Assembly: GCA_902632545.1 (NCBI GenBank)
Contig: CACPCX010000004.1
Location: 1 to 64,000, forward strand
DNA: 64,000 bases
Direction: 5' to 3'
Origin: an uncultured Pelagibacteraceae bacterium
Lineage (GTDB): Bacteria > Pseudomonadota > Alphaproteobacteria > Pelagibacterales > Pelagibacteraceae
The notes below the pieces were generated by a model. The model ran no database searches, had not been told where the DNA came from, and saw nothing but the letters and a program-made list of their open reading frames with translations. The translations under genes and the position numbers were made by a program. Shown in pieces: positions 28,520-36,477 of the stretch. The stretch's first letter is position 1, and each line of letters opens with the position of its first letter.

Positions 28520-29116
28520 TTATGTTAAAATATTAACAAGCTGCCAATTGGGGTTTGGAGAAGTGGTGTCTCTTGAAAAAACCCATGTGTCATAAATCTT
28601 CTTAATTTTTTCTGGATCTCCAGACACAATTTTTTTATCCTTGTCTCTAATACAAGTAATTACTTCTGCAATAAAATCTACGGTTACATTTAAAATATTA
28701 CCTATTTTTTTGTGCTCTTTTATTATCGCAGAATTTACACCAATAAATGTAATTTCAGCAGAATGTCCTCTTGAACTTCTTTCTTTAAGGGCTTGATTAA
28801 ACTGATCATAAATTTGATTATTTAGGAGTGGTCTACTTGTAGTTATTTTATTATCATTATCACTAAAATCTGTAATAACTGTTTCATATGCGATTTTAGC
28901 TCCATTCAAAAACTCCTTCTGAGCTTTATCATCAAATTTTTCATTAATTTTTTTTATTTGTTCTTGATTCACCGTTTTCAGGACTTCTTTCAATTGAGAA
29001 GGTGCTTTGCCTTCAAAACCTGTTCTTTTACCAAGAATCCCTCTTAACCTCAAAAAAATGAAGCCAGCAATCATTGCTAGCAAAATGATATCTATATACT
29101 CAAAACTATAACTCAT
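28520..29116 (-). CDS. Tim44/TimA-family protein
   Basis: 198 residues. One N-terminal membrane helix (IDIILLAMIAGFIFLRL) is followed by GILGKRTGFEG and a Tim44-like C-terminal domain ending in WVFSRDTTSPNPNWQLVNI. Bacterial relatives of mitochondrial Tim44 are inner-membrane proteins typical of Alphaproteobacteria; their precise role is not settled. Divergent from fxsA across 60 bases. Confidence 0.92.
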   Translation of the reverse strand: MSYSFEYIDIILLAMIAGFIFLRLRGILGKRTGFEGKAPSQLKEVLKTVNQEQIKKINEKFDDKAQKEFLNGAKIAYETVITDFSDNDNKITTSRPLLNNQIYDQFNQALKERSSRGHSAEITFIGVNSAIIKEHKKIGNILNVTVDFIAEVITCIRDKDKKIVSGDPEKIKKIYDTWVFSRDTTSPNPNWQLVNILT

Positions 29117-29176
29117 AGACTAGTATAGTAATTACTCTGTTGATTAATTTCAACCAGCAATTTAGATTAAAGACAA

Positions 29177-29602
29177 ATGAACTCATTAATATTATTAATT
29201 ATTATAATCCCTATAGTAGAAATTTATTTATTTATAAAAATTGGATCACAAATTGGCGCAATTAGCACGATTTTACTAATAATCAGTACTGCAATAATAG
29301 GTGTTTACTATGCAAAGTATGAGGGATTGAATACATTGAGGTCGGGTTTTATTCAATTAAGCAAAAATAAAACACCAGCTTATGAGGTAATTTCAGGAGC
29401 AGCGATTGCCATTGCGGCTCTTCTATTAATAATTCCTGGTTTTGCGACTGATATTTTTGGATTTCTAATAATTTTTCCAATCACAAGAAAATTTTTCTTC
29501 TCTTTTTTTTCAAAAAAAATTAACAGAAAAGAATATACAAAAAATAATTTTATTGATGGTGAATATGAAGATATAGAGGATGATAATGACAAAAAAATAT
29601 GA
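29177..29602 (+). CDS. fxsA: FxsA-family membrane protein
   Basis: 141 residues with an N-terminal membrane hairpin. It shows the FxsA pattern: IIIPIVEIYLFIKIGSQIG, ISTAIIGVYYAKYEGL and the glycine/proline-containing IIPGFATDIFGFLIIFPITRKF. FxsA is an inner-membrane protein that in E. coli alleviates phage T7 exclusion; its general role is unclear. The C-terminus is acidic (EYEDIEDDNDKK). It overlaps secB by 17 bases if secB starts at 29586. Confidence 0.92.
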   Translation: MNSLILLIIIIPIVEIYLFIKIGSQIGAISTILLIISTAIIGVYYAKYEGLNTLRSGFIQLSKNKTPAYEVISGAAIAIAALLLIIPGFATDIFGFLIIFPITRKFFFSFFSKKINRKEYTKNNFIDGEYEDIEDDNDKKI

Positions 29603-30008
29603 AATTTTAAGTAAATATATAAAAGATTTATCCAGCGAAACTCGAGATGTTCAAACCTATTTGTTTGTTAAAGAATATATAGGCAAATATCAATTGAATA
29701 TAGACATAAACTCAAAAGCCTTAAAAAATAAATTAATCGAAATTAGCACAATTCTTAAATTTGAAGACAAAGAACCTAATGAGCTAAAATCTTACTTTGA
29801 AATTAATTTTGCAACTATAATTAAACCTGCAGATGAAATAAAAGAAAAAAAAGATTTAGAAAAAATTATTCTTTGTGATGTTCAAGAAGAAATCTATCCA
29901 GATTTAGAAAAATCTTTTTTAAATCTTTTACACAACTCTGGTTACCCTCAAATAAAATTTGAAAAAAAAATAGATTTTGAAAAACTTTATAATGAGAGAT
30001 TTAATTAA
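29586..30008 (+). CDS. secB: Protein-export chaperone SecB (diverged)
   Basis: 140 residues. I choose the ATG at 29586, which has a GAGG ribosome binding site six bases upstream (29576-29579), over the ATG at 29580. SecB features are KYIKDLSSETRDVQTYLF near the start, FEINFATIIKPADEI and a C-terminal IKFEKKIDFEKLYNERF. SecB keeps preproteins unfolded and hands them to SecA. The sequence is diverged (for instance a weak YPP/YARELI region, here IYPDLEKSFLNLLHNSGYP), but the fxsA-secB-dnaQ context is typical. Its end overlaps convergent dnaQ by eight bases. Confidence 0.85.
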   Translation: MTKKYEILSKYIKDLSSETRDVQTYLFVKEYIGKYQLNIDINSKALKNKLIEISTILKFEDKEPNELKSYFEINFATIIKPADEIKEKKDLEKIILCDVQEEIYPDLEKSFLNLLHNSGYPQIKFEKKIDFEKLYNERFN

Positions 30009-30666
30009 AATAGTTCTTTTTTAAGGAATTTTTTAAATAATTCTTATGTTTTTCAATTTCTTCGCTCGTTGGTAAAACCACTTTTTTAAAATATGAAACT
30101 TTTGATAAGTTTTTCTCTGAATCATTCATATTCTCGTTTAAAAAATTTAATGTTGGTTCTTTTTGATCTATTAAATTAATATATACTTTAGCCAAAAGAT
30201 CACAGTCAATTAAAGCAGTGTGTTGTTTTCTTCGTGAATTATCTATACCATATCTTTTACACAGCGAATCTAAACTTACCGAAGATCCAGGAAATTTGTC
30301 TCTAGCAAGATTAAGCGTATCAATAATATAATTATTTATTTTATCTTTCCCAATTAATGAGAGTTCGTTGTTTAAATGCGCAAGGTCAAACTCTGCATTA
30401 TGAATAATTAATCTCTTTCCATTAATAAATGATAAAAAATCTTCAAAAACTTCATTAAATTTTTGTTTATTAGCTAAAAATTCGTCTGAATAGCCGTGAA
30501 CTTCAAAGGCTTTCTCGGAGACTTTCCTCTCAGGGTTCAAATAACAATGAAATTTATTTTTTGTTGGTATTAGGTTTTCTAATTCTATACAGCCAATTTC
30601 AACAATTCTGTGACCCTCCTTCACAGATATACCGGTGGTTTCTGTATCAAGAACTATTTCTTTCAT
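30001..30666 (-). CDS. dnaQ: DNA polymerase III epsilon subunit (3'-5' exonuclease)
   Basis: 221 residues, DEDDh exonuclease. ExoI is VLDTETTGISVKEGHRIVEIG with Asp7 and Glu9, ExoII is LIIHNAEFDLAHLN, and ExoIII is RKQHTALIDCDLLAKVY with the catalytic His and Asp. It proofreads for the replicative polymerase. It overlaps coaE by four bases. Part of the coaE-aroE-maf block that flanks the replication origin in Alphaproteobacteria. Confidence 0.96.
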   Translation of the reverse strand: MKEIVLDTETTGISVKEGHRIVEIGCIELENLIPTKNKFHCYLNPERKVSEKAFEVHGYSDEFLANKQKFNEVFEDFLSFINGKRLIIHNAEFDLAHLNNELSLIGKDKINNYIIDTLNLARDKFPGSSVSLDSLCKRYGIDNSRRKQHTALIDCDLLAKVYINLIDQKEPTLNFLNENMNDSEKNLSKVSYFKKVVLPTSEEIEKHKNYLKNSLKKNYFN

Positions 30667-31235
30667 CTGAGAACTTTATTTAAGATTATTTTTACACTTT
30701 TTTTTAAATTTTTTTTAGTAAAATCGTTTTTAATAATGAAATCAGATTTATTTTTTTTATAATCAAGTGGAAGTTGAATATTTTTAAATTTTTTTAGGAG
30801 TTTGTTATTAAAATTTTCTCTTTTTTTTAGTCTCTTTAAAATTTCTGACTTTTTTGATTGTACAAAAATTAATACGTCTTTTTTGTCATTAATCTTATTT
30901 TCTAAAAGTAGAGGGATGTCTAAAATTACCATTTTTTTATTTTTATTTTTTTTAATAAATAATTTCATTTTTTTTTGAATTTCAGGATGTACAATTTTAA
31001 TTATTTTTCTTAGGCTTGATTTGTTTGAAATTATAGCTTTGGATATTTCTTTTTTTTTAATTGGGAAAGAAAATATATACTTTGGAAGTTGTTTTCTTAA
31101 TTTAACAAAAACTTTTTTTTCTTTTCGATATAATATTGACACCTCCTCATCGGCATTAAATACTGGGTAACCAAATGATTTAGCAACAAAACTTTTTCCA
31201 GAGCCTATATCTCCTAAAATTCCAATTCTAATCAT
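30663..31235 (-). CDS. coaE: Dephospho-CoA kinase
   Basis: 190 residues. It phosphorylates dephospho-CoA, the last step of CoA synthesis. It has the P-loop GILGDIGSGKSFVAKSF at the N-terminus, VFNADEEVSILY, VILDIPLLLENKIND and KSDFIIKND. Extremely lysine-rich (long AAA runs in DNA). It overlaps aroE by eight bases and dnaQ by four. Confidence 0.95.
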   Translation of the reverse strand: MIRIGILGDIGSGKSFVAKSFGYPVFNADEEVSILYRKEKKVFVKLRKQLPKYIFSFPIKKKEISKAIISNKSSLRKIIKIVHPEIQKKMKLFIKKNKNKKMVILDIPLLLENKINDKKDVLIFVQSKKSEILKRLKKRENFNNKLLKKFKNIQLPLDYKKNKSDFIIKNDFTKKNLKKSVKIILNKVLR

Positions 31236-32022
31236 TATCTAAAAGGTTAAATGTGTCTGTATTAACTTTTGGTTCTATCTTGTGCCATAATTTAAATGCC
31301 TCTAAAGCCTGGTAAACAAACATGGTTTTTCCATTTTCTGTATTGTATCCCAATTGTTTTCCTATTTTCAAAAAATCAGTTTCGGGAGGATTATAAATTA
31401 AGTCATAAAATAATTTATCATGCCCTAAATTTGAAAAATTTAAATTTATTCTTTCATTGTTCAAACCAAGACTTGTAGCATTTATTACTATATGACAGTC
31501 GGTTAAATTTCCCCATTCTAAAATTTTGATATCGTTAAATAAAGCTCTCAAATTTTCTGCTTTCTCTCTAGTTCTGTTACTAATTGTTATCTCTTGAACA
31601 TGCATATTTTTTAAAGCAAAAATTATTGAAGAAACAACACCACCCGCACCCAAAATTAGAACTTTCTTTCCCTTTATATTAAAATTTAACTTTTTAATTG
31701 CAGTATCAAATCCAGCTATATCTGTGTTGTGCCCAACTATATCACCACTATCAAAGGTAATTGTATTTACTGATTGGGTCTGTTCTGCCTCTGGGCTTAA
31801 TTTGTCTAAAAAAGGAATAACTGTTTTTTTAAAAGGTACAGTTACATTGCAGCCAGCTATTTTTTGTTCCTTGATTTCCTGAATAAAATTTTTAATTTCA
31901 TGATCTTCGAGTTTAATTTTGCCATACGTTGCATCTATATTATTTTCTTTTAACCACCAATTTTGAAGCTTGGGAGACAAAGAATGATCAATTGGGTTTC
32001 CTATAACTAAAAATTTTTTCAC
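31228..32022 (-). CDS. aroE: Shikimate dehydrogenase
   Basis: 264 residues, start GTG at 32022 directly beside the maf stop. It reduces 3-dehydroshikimate with NADPH. Substrate-binding IGNPIDHSLSPKLQNWW and CNVTVPFKKTV carry the catalytic Lys; HNTDIAGF follows, then the nucleotide-binding VLILGAGGVVSSI, ISNRTREKAENL and NATSLGLN. The aroE-coaE-dnaQ order is conserved beside the origin. Confidence 0.96.
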   Translation of the reverse strand: MKKFLVIGNPIDHSLSPKLQNWWLKENNIDATYGKIKLEDHEIKNFIQEIKEQKIAGCNVTVPFKKTVIPFLDKLSPEAEQTQSVNTITFDSGDIVGHNTDIAGFDTAIKKLNFNIKGKKVLILGAGGVVSSIIFALKNMHVQEITISNRTREKAENLRALFNDIKILEWGNLTDCHIVINATSLGLNNERINLNFSNLGHDKLFYDLIYNPPETDFLKIGKQLGYNTENGKTMFVYQALEAFKLWHKIEPKVNTDTFNLLDND

Positions 32023-32023
32023 A

Positions 32024-32614
32024 TCAATATCCGTGGTTTTTTAAATATTCTTTTATTTTTTTTATTGGTAAGCCCATAATTGTATCCTCATCACCTTCTA
32101 TGCTTTTAAATAAATGCCTCCCCTCACCTTCAATTTGGTAGACATTATAAGCATAGAGAGCTTCATTTGATATTTTAGATAAATATTTTTTCAATTCTTC
32201 GTCAGATAAATTTTTCATGGTCAACGTGGCTTTATCTGTATAGTTCCAAATCATTGACCCATTTTTGGAAATACAAACTGAGCTGATTAGAAAGTGTGCT
32301 TTGCCGTTTAGTTTTTTTAAGATTTCCATTGCTTCTTCTCTATTTGCAGGTTTTGATATTAGCTCACCACTTAAATCTATCACACTATCAGCGCCCAATA
32401 CTAATTGATCAATTATTTTTGCACTTACCTTATTTGCTTTTAGTTCAGCAAGATTCTTTGAAATAATCTCAGGTGTTGCCTGCTCTTTAATTAAACTAAA
32501 CTTTACAATATCTTCATCAACGTTGGATGGCTCTACGATACTTTTAATATTATTTTTATTTAAAATGTCTTTTCTAACTTTACTTTTGGATGCTAAAACT
32601 ATCTTATTTTGCAT
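32024..32614 (-). CDS. maf: Maf-family nucleoside triphosphate pyrophosphatase
   Basis: 196 residues. Maf enzymes hydrolyse non-canonical or excess nucleoside triphosphates. Typical pieces are IVLASKSKVRKDIL at the start, the catalytic VLGADSVIDL, SKPANREEAMEILKKLNGKAH, YNVYQIEGEGRHLFKSIEGDEDTIMGLPI. It overlaps the upstream regulatory-protein gene by 11 bases. Confidence 0.95.
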   Translation of the reverse strand: MQNKIVLASKSKVRKDILNKNNIKSIVEPSNVDEDIVKFSLIKEQATPEIISKNLAELKANKVSAKIIDQLVLGADSVIDLSGELISKPANREEAMEILKKLNGKAHFLISSVCISKNGSMIWNYTDKATLTMKNLSDEELKKYLSKISNEALYAYNVYQIEGEGRHLFKSIEGDEDTIMGLPIKKIKEYLKNHGY

Positions 32615-33431
32615 TATTTTGATAAATTTCGTGAATTTTTATTACAGAAGCCGCGGTTTCCTCAACTGATTTTCTTGTTACATCTATTAATGGCCATTTA
32701 TATTTTTGAAATGTCTTTTTTGCATTTAAAACTTCTTTTTTGATATTTTCTAAATCTGTATATTTTGTGTTTTCGGTCTCTCTTAAAGAGTTCATTCTAT
32801 TTTTTCTCAAATCTGCTAATCTTTCTGGTTCTGTGCTTAAACCAACAACACAGGCTATTTTTGGATTTTGTTTGAGTTTTTCAGGTAAAGAATTTTCATT
32901 GACCAATGGAATATTTGACGTTTTGAACCCTTTGTTCGCAAGATAAATCGATGTTGGTGTTTTGCTTGTTCTGCTTACACCAACGAGAATGATGTCGGAT
33001 TTATCAATTTCTTTAATTAAATTTCCATCATCATGATTCATGGTGAATTGTATTGCTTCAATTCTGTTATAATATTCTTCATTCAAAATATGTTGACCGC
33101 TAGGCTCATGTGTTGCTTTTTGATTTAAAATTTTCGAAAAATTCAAAATAAGATTTCCCAAAACACCAAAACATGGAATTTTTTTTTCGTCACTTACGTT
33201 TGCTAAATATTTTGCTAAATTGTTATCTACAATAGTATATAAAATTATCGAATTTGGGTTTTTTGATGCATCTTCAAGAATCTTTAAAATTTGGTTTTCT
33301 GTTCTAGTAAAAGAATATGAATGAACTTTATACTCAATGTTTAAAAATTGTGCTTTTAGAGCCAAAAAAATTCTATCTAGAGTTTCTCCTGTTGAGTCCG
33401 ATATTAAATATATTTGATATGTATTATTCAT
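32604..33431 (-). CDS. Pyruvate, phosphate dikinase regulatory protein (PPRP, DUF299)
   Basis: 275 residues of the PPRP / PpsR family: LISDSTGETLDRIFLAL at the start, a P-loop-like ILVGVSRTSKTPTSIYLA near residue 150, and LTEPERLADLRKNRM-like VVGLSTEPERLADLRKNR. These bifunctional kinase/phosphorylases control PPDK or PEP synthase. The gene is the minus-strand gene nearest to the origin, matching the position of its homologue beside the Caulobacter and Rickettsia origins, as I recall. Confidence 0.93.
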   Translation of the reverse strand: MNNTYQIYLISDSTGETLDRIFLALKAQFLNIEYKVHSYSFTRTENQILKILEDASKNPNSIILYTIVDNNLAKYLANVSDEKKIPCFGVLGNLILNFSKILNQKATHEPSGQHILNEEYYNRIEAIQFTMNHDDGNLIKEIDKSDIILVGVSRTSKTPTSIYLANKGFKTSNIPLVNENSLPEKLKQNPKIACVVGLSTEPERLADLRKNRMNSLRETENTKYTDLENIKKEVLNAKKTFQKYKWPLIDVTRKSVEETAASVIKIHEIYQNNAK

Positions 33432-33698
33432 GAATAAATCATTAATAAATTTGTATTATTTTAAAAAATTTAAACAATTTAAAATTTTTTTAATTAATCT
33501 TGTAAAATCTGACATTTATTAACATTAATAATAAATAGATTAAAACAATCCACAAAAATTAATTTAATCAAAAAAGCTTCATTTTAAACAATTTTAGTTA
33601 CTCACAATGTTGGTAAATTGTGAATATAATGTTTATAAAAAATAATCACCTTTATTCACAGGATATATTACAACTACTATAATTTATAAAGCTTTTAT
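33432..33698. other. Probable chromosomal replication origin (oriC), between the PPRP gene and hemE
   Basis: A 267-base gene-free stretch at the point where gene direction switches from minus (left) to plus (right). The left half (33432-33560) is almost pure A+T, suiting a duplex unwinding element. The right half has clustered DnaA-box-like 9-mers: TTATTCACA at 33652-33660 (perfect), TTACTCACA at 33598-33606, ATATTCACA on the minus strand at 33619-33627 (one mismatch each), and a weaker TTATAAACA on the minus strand at 33630-33638. The hemE neighbourhood is the experimentally known origin site in Caulobacter. No replication data are available here. Confidence 0.8.
33652..33683 (+). promoter_or_regulatory. 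hemE promoter overlapping the best DnaA box
   Basis: TTCACA (33655-33660, five of six to TTGACA), 17 bases, then TATAAT (33678-33683, perfect). The -35 hexamer is the last six bases of the perfect DnaA box TTATTCACA (33652-33660), so DnaA and RNA polymerase would compete. The predicted transcript starts near 33690, about nine bases before the hemE ATG. Confidence 0.7.
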
Positions 33699-34700
33699 AT
33701 GAAACCTTTGAACAAGATATTAATTAACAATGATACTTCTTTCAATCCTATATGGATAATGAGACAAGCTGGAAGATATCTACCTGAATTTAGAAAGATT
33801 AGAAAAGAAAATCCTAATTTTATTAATCTTTGTTTAAATGAAAATTTATCATCTGAAATTACCTTACAACCTATTAGAAGATTTAATTTAGATGCTGCTA
33901 TTATTTTTTCAGATATTTTAATGCTCCCATATGGGTTGGGTCAAAAAGTGGAATTTGTAAAAGATTTTGGTCCTAAGTTAGGAGAATTAAATTTAAATTA
34001 TATTGATAAAGTTAGCGAAATTGATTTTGTACAAAAAATAGACCCTGTGTATAAAGCTATTCAAAAAGTCAGCTCAGACCCAATTTTAAACAATAAAAAT
34101 ACTATTGGATTTATAGGCGCACCATGGACATTGCTGGTATATATGATTAACCAACAATCACCTAAAAGAAATTTAAAAAAAGGTTTTTTTGAAGATAAAA
34201 TTTTAATAAATAGAATTTTATTAATTATTGAAAAATTTTTAAAAGTTCATATTAAGAATCAAGTTGATAGCGGTGCAAACATTATTCAAATTTTTGATAG
34301 TTGGGCGGGCTTGTTAGAAGAAAAAGATTTGCCAAATTATATTTACACCCCAACTTTAAATTTAGTTAATTATGTTAAATCTTTAAATATACCAGTTATA
34401 TGTTTTCCTAGAGAAATTAAAAATTACAAGAAATTTTGTGAAATTATAAGGCCGGACGCTATAAGTATTGACTACAATGTAGACCCAAAAGAAATCGTTA
34501 AAACAATAAAAATTCCTGTTCAGGGCGGAATGAATCCTAAAATTTTATTATCAGACAAAGAAACACTTAAAAAAGAAGCTTCAAAATATCTCGATATTTT
34601 TAAAGATCATCCTTATATATTCAATTTAGGACACGGGGTACTTCCTGAAACAGACCCCAATATGTTTGAATATTTAGTGAATACAGTAAAAAATTATTAA
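33699..34700 (+). CDS. hemE: Uroporphyrinogen decarboxylase
   Basis: 333 residues. Removes four carboxyl groups from uroporphyrinogen III to give coproporphyrinogen III. Family motifs are PIWIMRQAGRYLPEFR near the start, AAIIFSDILMLPYGLG with the catalytic Asp, GFIGAPWTLLVYMI, IQIFDSWAGLL, VQGGMNP and the terminal FNLGHGVLPETDP. It is the first plus-strand gene after the origin and starts the hemE-hemH-hemG run (one base to hemH). Confidence 0.97.
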   Translation: MKPLNKILINNDTSFNPIWIMRQAGRYLPEFRKIRKENPNFINLCLNENLSSEITLQPIRRFNLDAAIIFSDILMLPYGLGQKVEFVKDFGPKLGELNLNYIDKVSEIDFVQKIDPVYKAIQKVSSDPILNNKNTIGFIGAPWTLLVYMINQQSPKRNLKKGFFEDKILINRILLIIEKFLKVHIKNQVDSGANIIQIFDSWAGLLEEKDLPNYIYTPTLNLVNYVKSLNIPVICFPREIKNYKKFCEIIRPDAISIDYNVDPKEIVKTIKIPVQGGMNPKILLSDKETLKKEASKYLDIFKDHPYIFNLGHGVLPETDPNMFEYLVNTVKNY

Positions 34701-34701
34701 T

Positions 34702-35820
34702 ATGAACCAAACTTATATACACCCAAAAAGAAAAACAAAAGTTGTATTTGTTCAGCTTGGGTCTCCCTCTGAACCAACCACTAAAGCTTTAAGAAAATAT
34801 CTAAGAAAATTTTTAGGCGATCCAAGAGTTGTTGATATAAATCCATGGTTATGGAAAATAATTCTAAATTTTTTTGTGCTACCTTTTAGACCAAAAAAAT
34901 CAGCAAAGCTTTACGCAAGAATATGGGACGGTAAGAGCTTTCCTCTTATTACCAACACAAGAGATTTTACAAACAATGTTAGAGAGGAATTAAAAAAAAT
35001 TGACCCAAGCGGGCACGTGGAGGTAAATCATGCTTTTCTCTTGTCGCCACCATATGTAAATGAAGTTTATGATAGCTGGGAAGATGATTTAAAAAAAGGT
35101 GTTGGTGCCACGAAGTTATTGGTAATACCCATGTTCCCCCAATATTCTGAAAGCACAATAGCTTCGGGTATAGATGCATTAGCAAAGGAATTATCAAAGA
35201 GAGTTAAAATCCCGACTTTTGAAGTTATTACAAATTTTCATAGAACCCATGCTTTCATTGATAACTCTGTTAAACAAGTTGACACTAAAATTAGTGAACT
35301 TCAGCAAAAAGGAAAAAAAATTGATACTTTGATAATCACTTTTCATGGTATGCAAAAAAGAAGAATTGTTAATAAAGGCGATGATTATTATAGACACTGT
35401 TATGAAACGTTCTGTCTTATAACAAACAATTTAAAAAACATTAAGCCTGAACAATGTATGATGAGTTTTCAAAGCCGTTTTGGATCTGAAGAGTGGATAA
35501 CCCCCTACACTGAAGACGTAGTAAAAAAACTAATTACCGACGGTAAAAAAGAGATAGCCATTTACTCCCCAAGTTTTGTTGCTGATTGTCTCGAAACTAC
35601 AGATGAATTAGGTCACGAACTTGTAAATGATGCAAAAGATTGGGGCGGCAATATATATCCAATAGAATGTTTAAACACCAAAGAGGATTGGTGCAAGGAC
35701 TTTGCTAAATATACTTTTACGCAAGCAGAAGGCTCGGCACAAGACAAAGAGGACATAGAATATCAATTAGATAAAAAGTTTTATGAAAAAATGCCACAAC
35801 AAGTGATGAATAAATCATAA
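34702..35820 (+). CDS. hemH: Ferrochelatase
   Basis: 372 residues, somewhat longer than E. coli HemH (320) because of a charged C-terminal extension (after about residue 340). Inserts Fe2+ into protoporphyrin IX. Visible are VVFVQLGSPSEPTTKALRKYLRKFL (read in parts), IPMFPQYSESTIAS, the metal-site His in LIITFHGMQKRR, MSFQSRFGSEEWITPYT and PSFVADCLETTDELGHE. I see no cysteine set at the C-terminus that would clearly bind a [2Fe-2S] cluster. 12 bases separate it from hemG. Confidence 0.96.
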   Translation: MNQTYIHPKRKTKVVFVQLGSPSEPTTKALRKYLRKFLGDPRVVDINPWLWKIILNFFVLPFRPKKSAKLYARIWDGKSFPLITNTRDFTNNVREELKKIDPSGHVEVNHAFLLSPPYVNEVYDSWEDDLKKGVGATKLLVIPMFPQYSESTIASGIDALAKELSKRVKIPTFEVITNFHRTHAFIDNSVKQVDTKISELQQKGKKIDTLIITFHGMQKRRIVNKGDDYYRHCYETFCLITNNLKNIKPEQCMMSFQSRFGSEEWITPYTEDVVKKLITDGKKEIAIYSPSFVADCLETTDELGHELVNDAKDWGGNIYPIECLNTKEDWCKDFAKYTFTQAEGSAQDKEDIEYQLDKKFYEKMPQQVMNKS

Positions 35821-35832
35821 AATCATCTAAAT

Positions 35833-36360
35833 ATGTCTAGTTTTTTAATTATTTATTCAAGTACGGATGGTCATACAAAAATAATTTGCGATAGGATACA
35901 AAATTCACTTAAAGATGAAAATTCGGTGGAACTTATCTCTTTAAAAAATGTTGAAAAAATCGATCTATCTAGTTTTGAAAAAATTATAATTGGAGCCAGT
36001 ATAAGATATGGCAAACACTCTAAAGAACTTTATAAATTTATTAATTTAAATAAAAATATCCTAAATCAAAAACAATGTGCTTTTTTTTCAGTAAATGTAG
36101 TTGCAAGAAAACAAGAAAAAAATACAGCAGAAACAAACCCTTATATAAATAAATTTTTAAAAATTTCTAAATGGAAACCAAATAAAATTGGAGTTTTTGC
36201 CGGAAAAGTTGACTACCCTAATTATAACTTTTTTGATAAGTACATAATTAAATTTATTATGTTTATCACAAATGGCCCAACAGATACCTCGCAATCATAT
36301 GAATTTACAGATTGGTCAAAAGTTGATGATTTTTCTAAAGAGTTAAAAAGCAACTGTTAA
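35833..36360 (+). CDS. hemG: HemG-type (flavodoxin-like) protoporphyrinogen IX oxidase
   Basis: 175 residues. The flavodoxin FMN-binding start FLIIYSSTDGHTKIICDRI and KIIIGASIRYGKHSKELYKF are followed by the HemG-specific long loop, FSVNVVARKQEKNTAETNPYI, and YPNYNFFDKYIIKFIMFITNGPTDTS (in parts), ending in FTDWSKVDDF. The similarity to E. coli HemG runs over the whole length. HemG passes electrons to quinones while oxidising protoporphyrinogen. Its position right after hemE and hemH confirms the pathway. Most Alphaproteobacteria use HemJ instead, so this form is notable. Confidence 0.9.
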   Translation: MSSFLIIYSSTDGHTKIICDRIQNSLKDENSVELISLKNVEKIDLSSFEKIIIGASIRYGKHSKELYKFINLNKNILNQKQCAFFSVNVVARKQEKNTAETNPYINKFLKISKWKPNKIGVFAGKVDYPNYNFFDKYIIKFIMFITNGPTDTSQSYEFTDWSKVDDFSKELKSNC

Positions 36361-36413
36361 ATGTGGCCCAAAAACTCCCATTTTACTTATCTTTTAAATT
36401 TTAATTAACTATC

Positions 36414-36466
36414 TTGTAATACTTTAAAGAGCATATATATTATACCTATCTGATAAGTCCTTATCA
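36414..36466 (+). promoter_or_regulatory. rho: Candidate rho promoter and leader palindrome
   Basis: TTGTAA (36414-36419), 16 bases, TATATT (36436-36441) form a plausible housekeeping promoter in the 117-base gap between hemG and rho. Just downstream, TGATAAG (36451-36457) and CTTATCA (36460-36466) form a perfect inverted repeat around two bases, ending 11 bases before the rho ATG. It may be an operator or part of rho autoregulation; this is inference. Confidence 0.45.
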
Positions 36467-36477
36467 AATAAACAATC

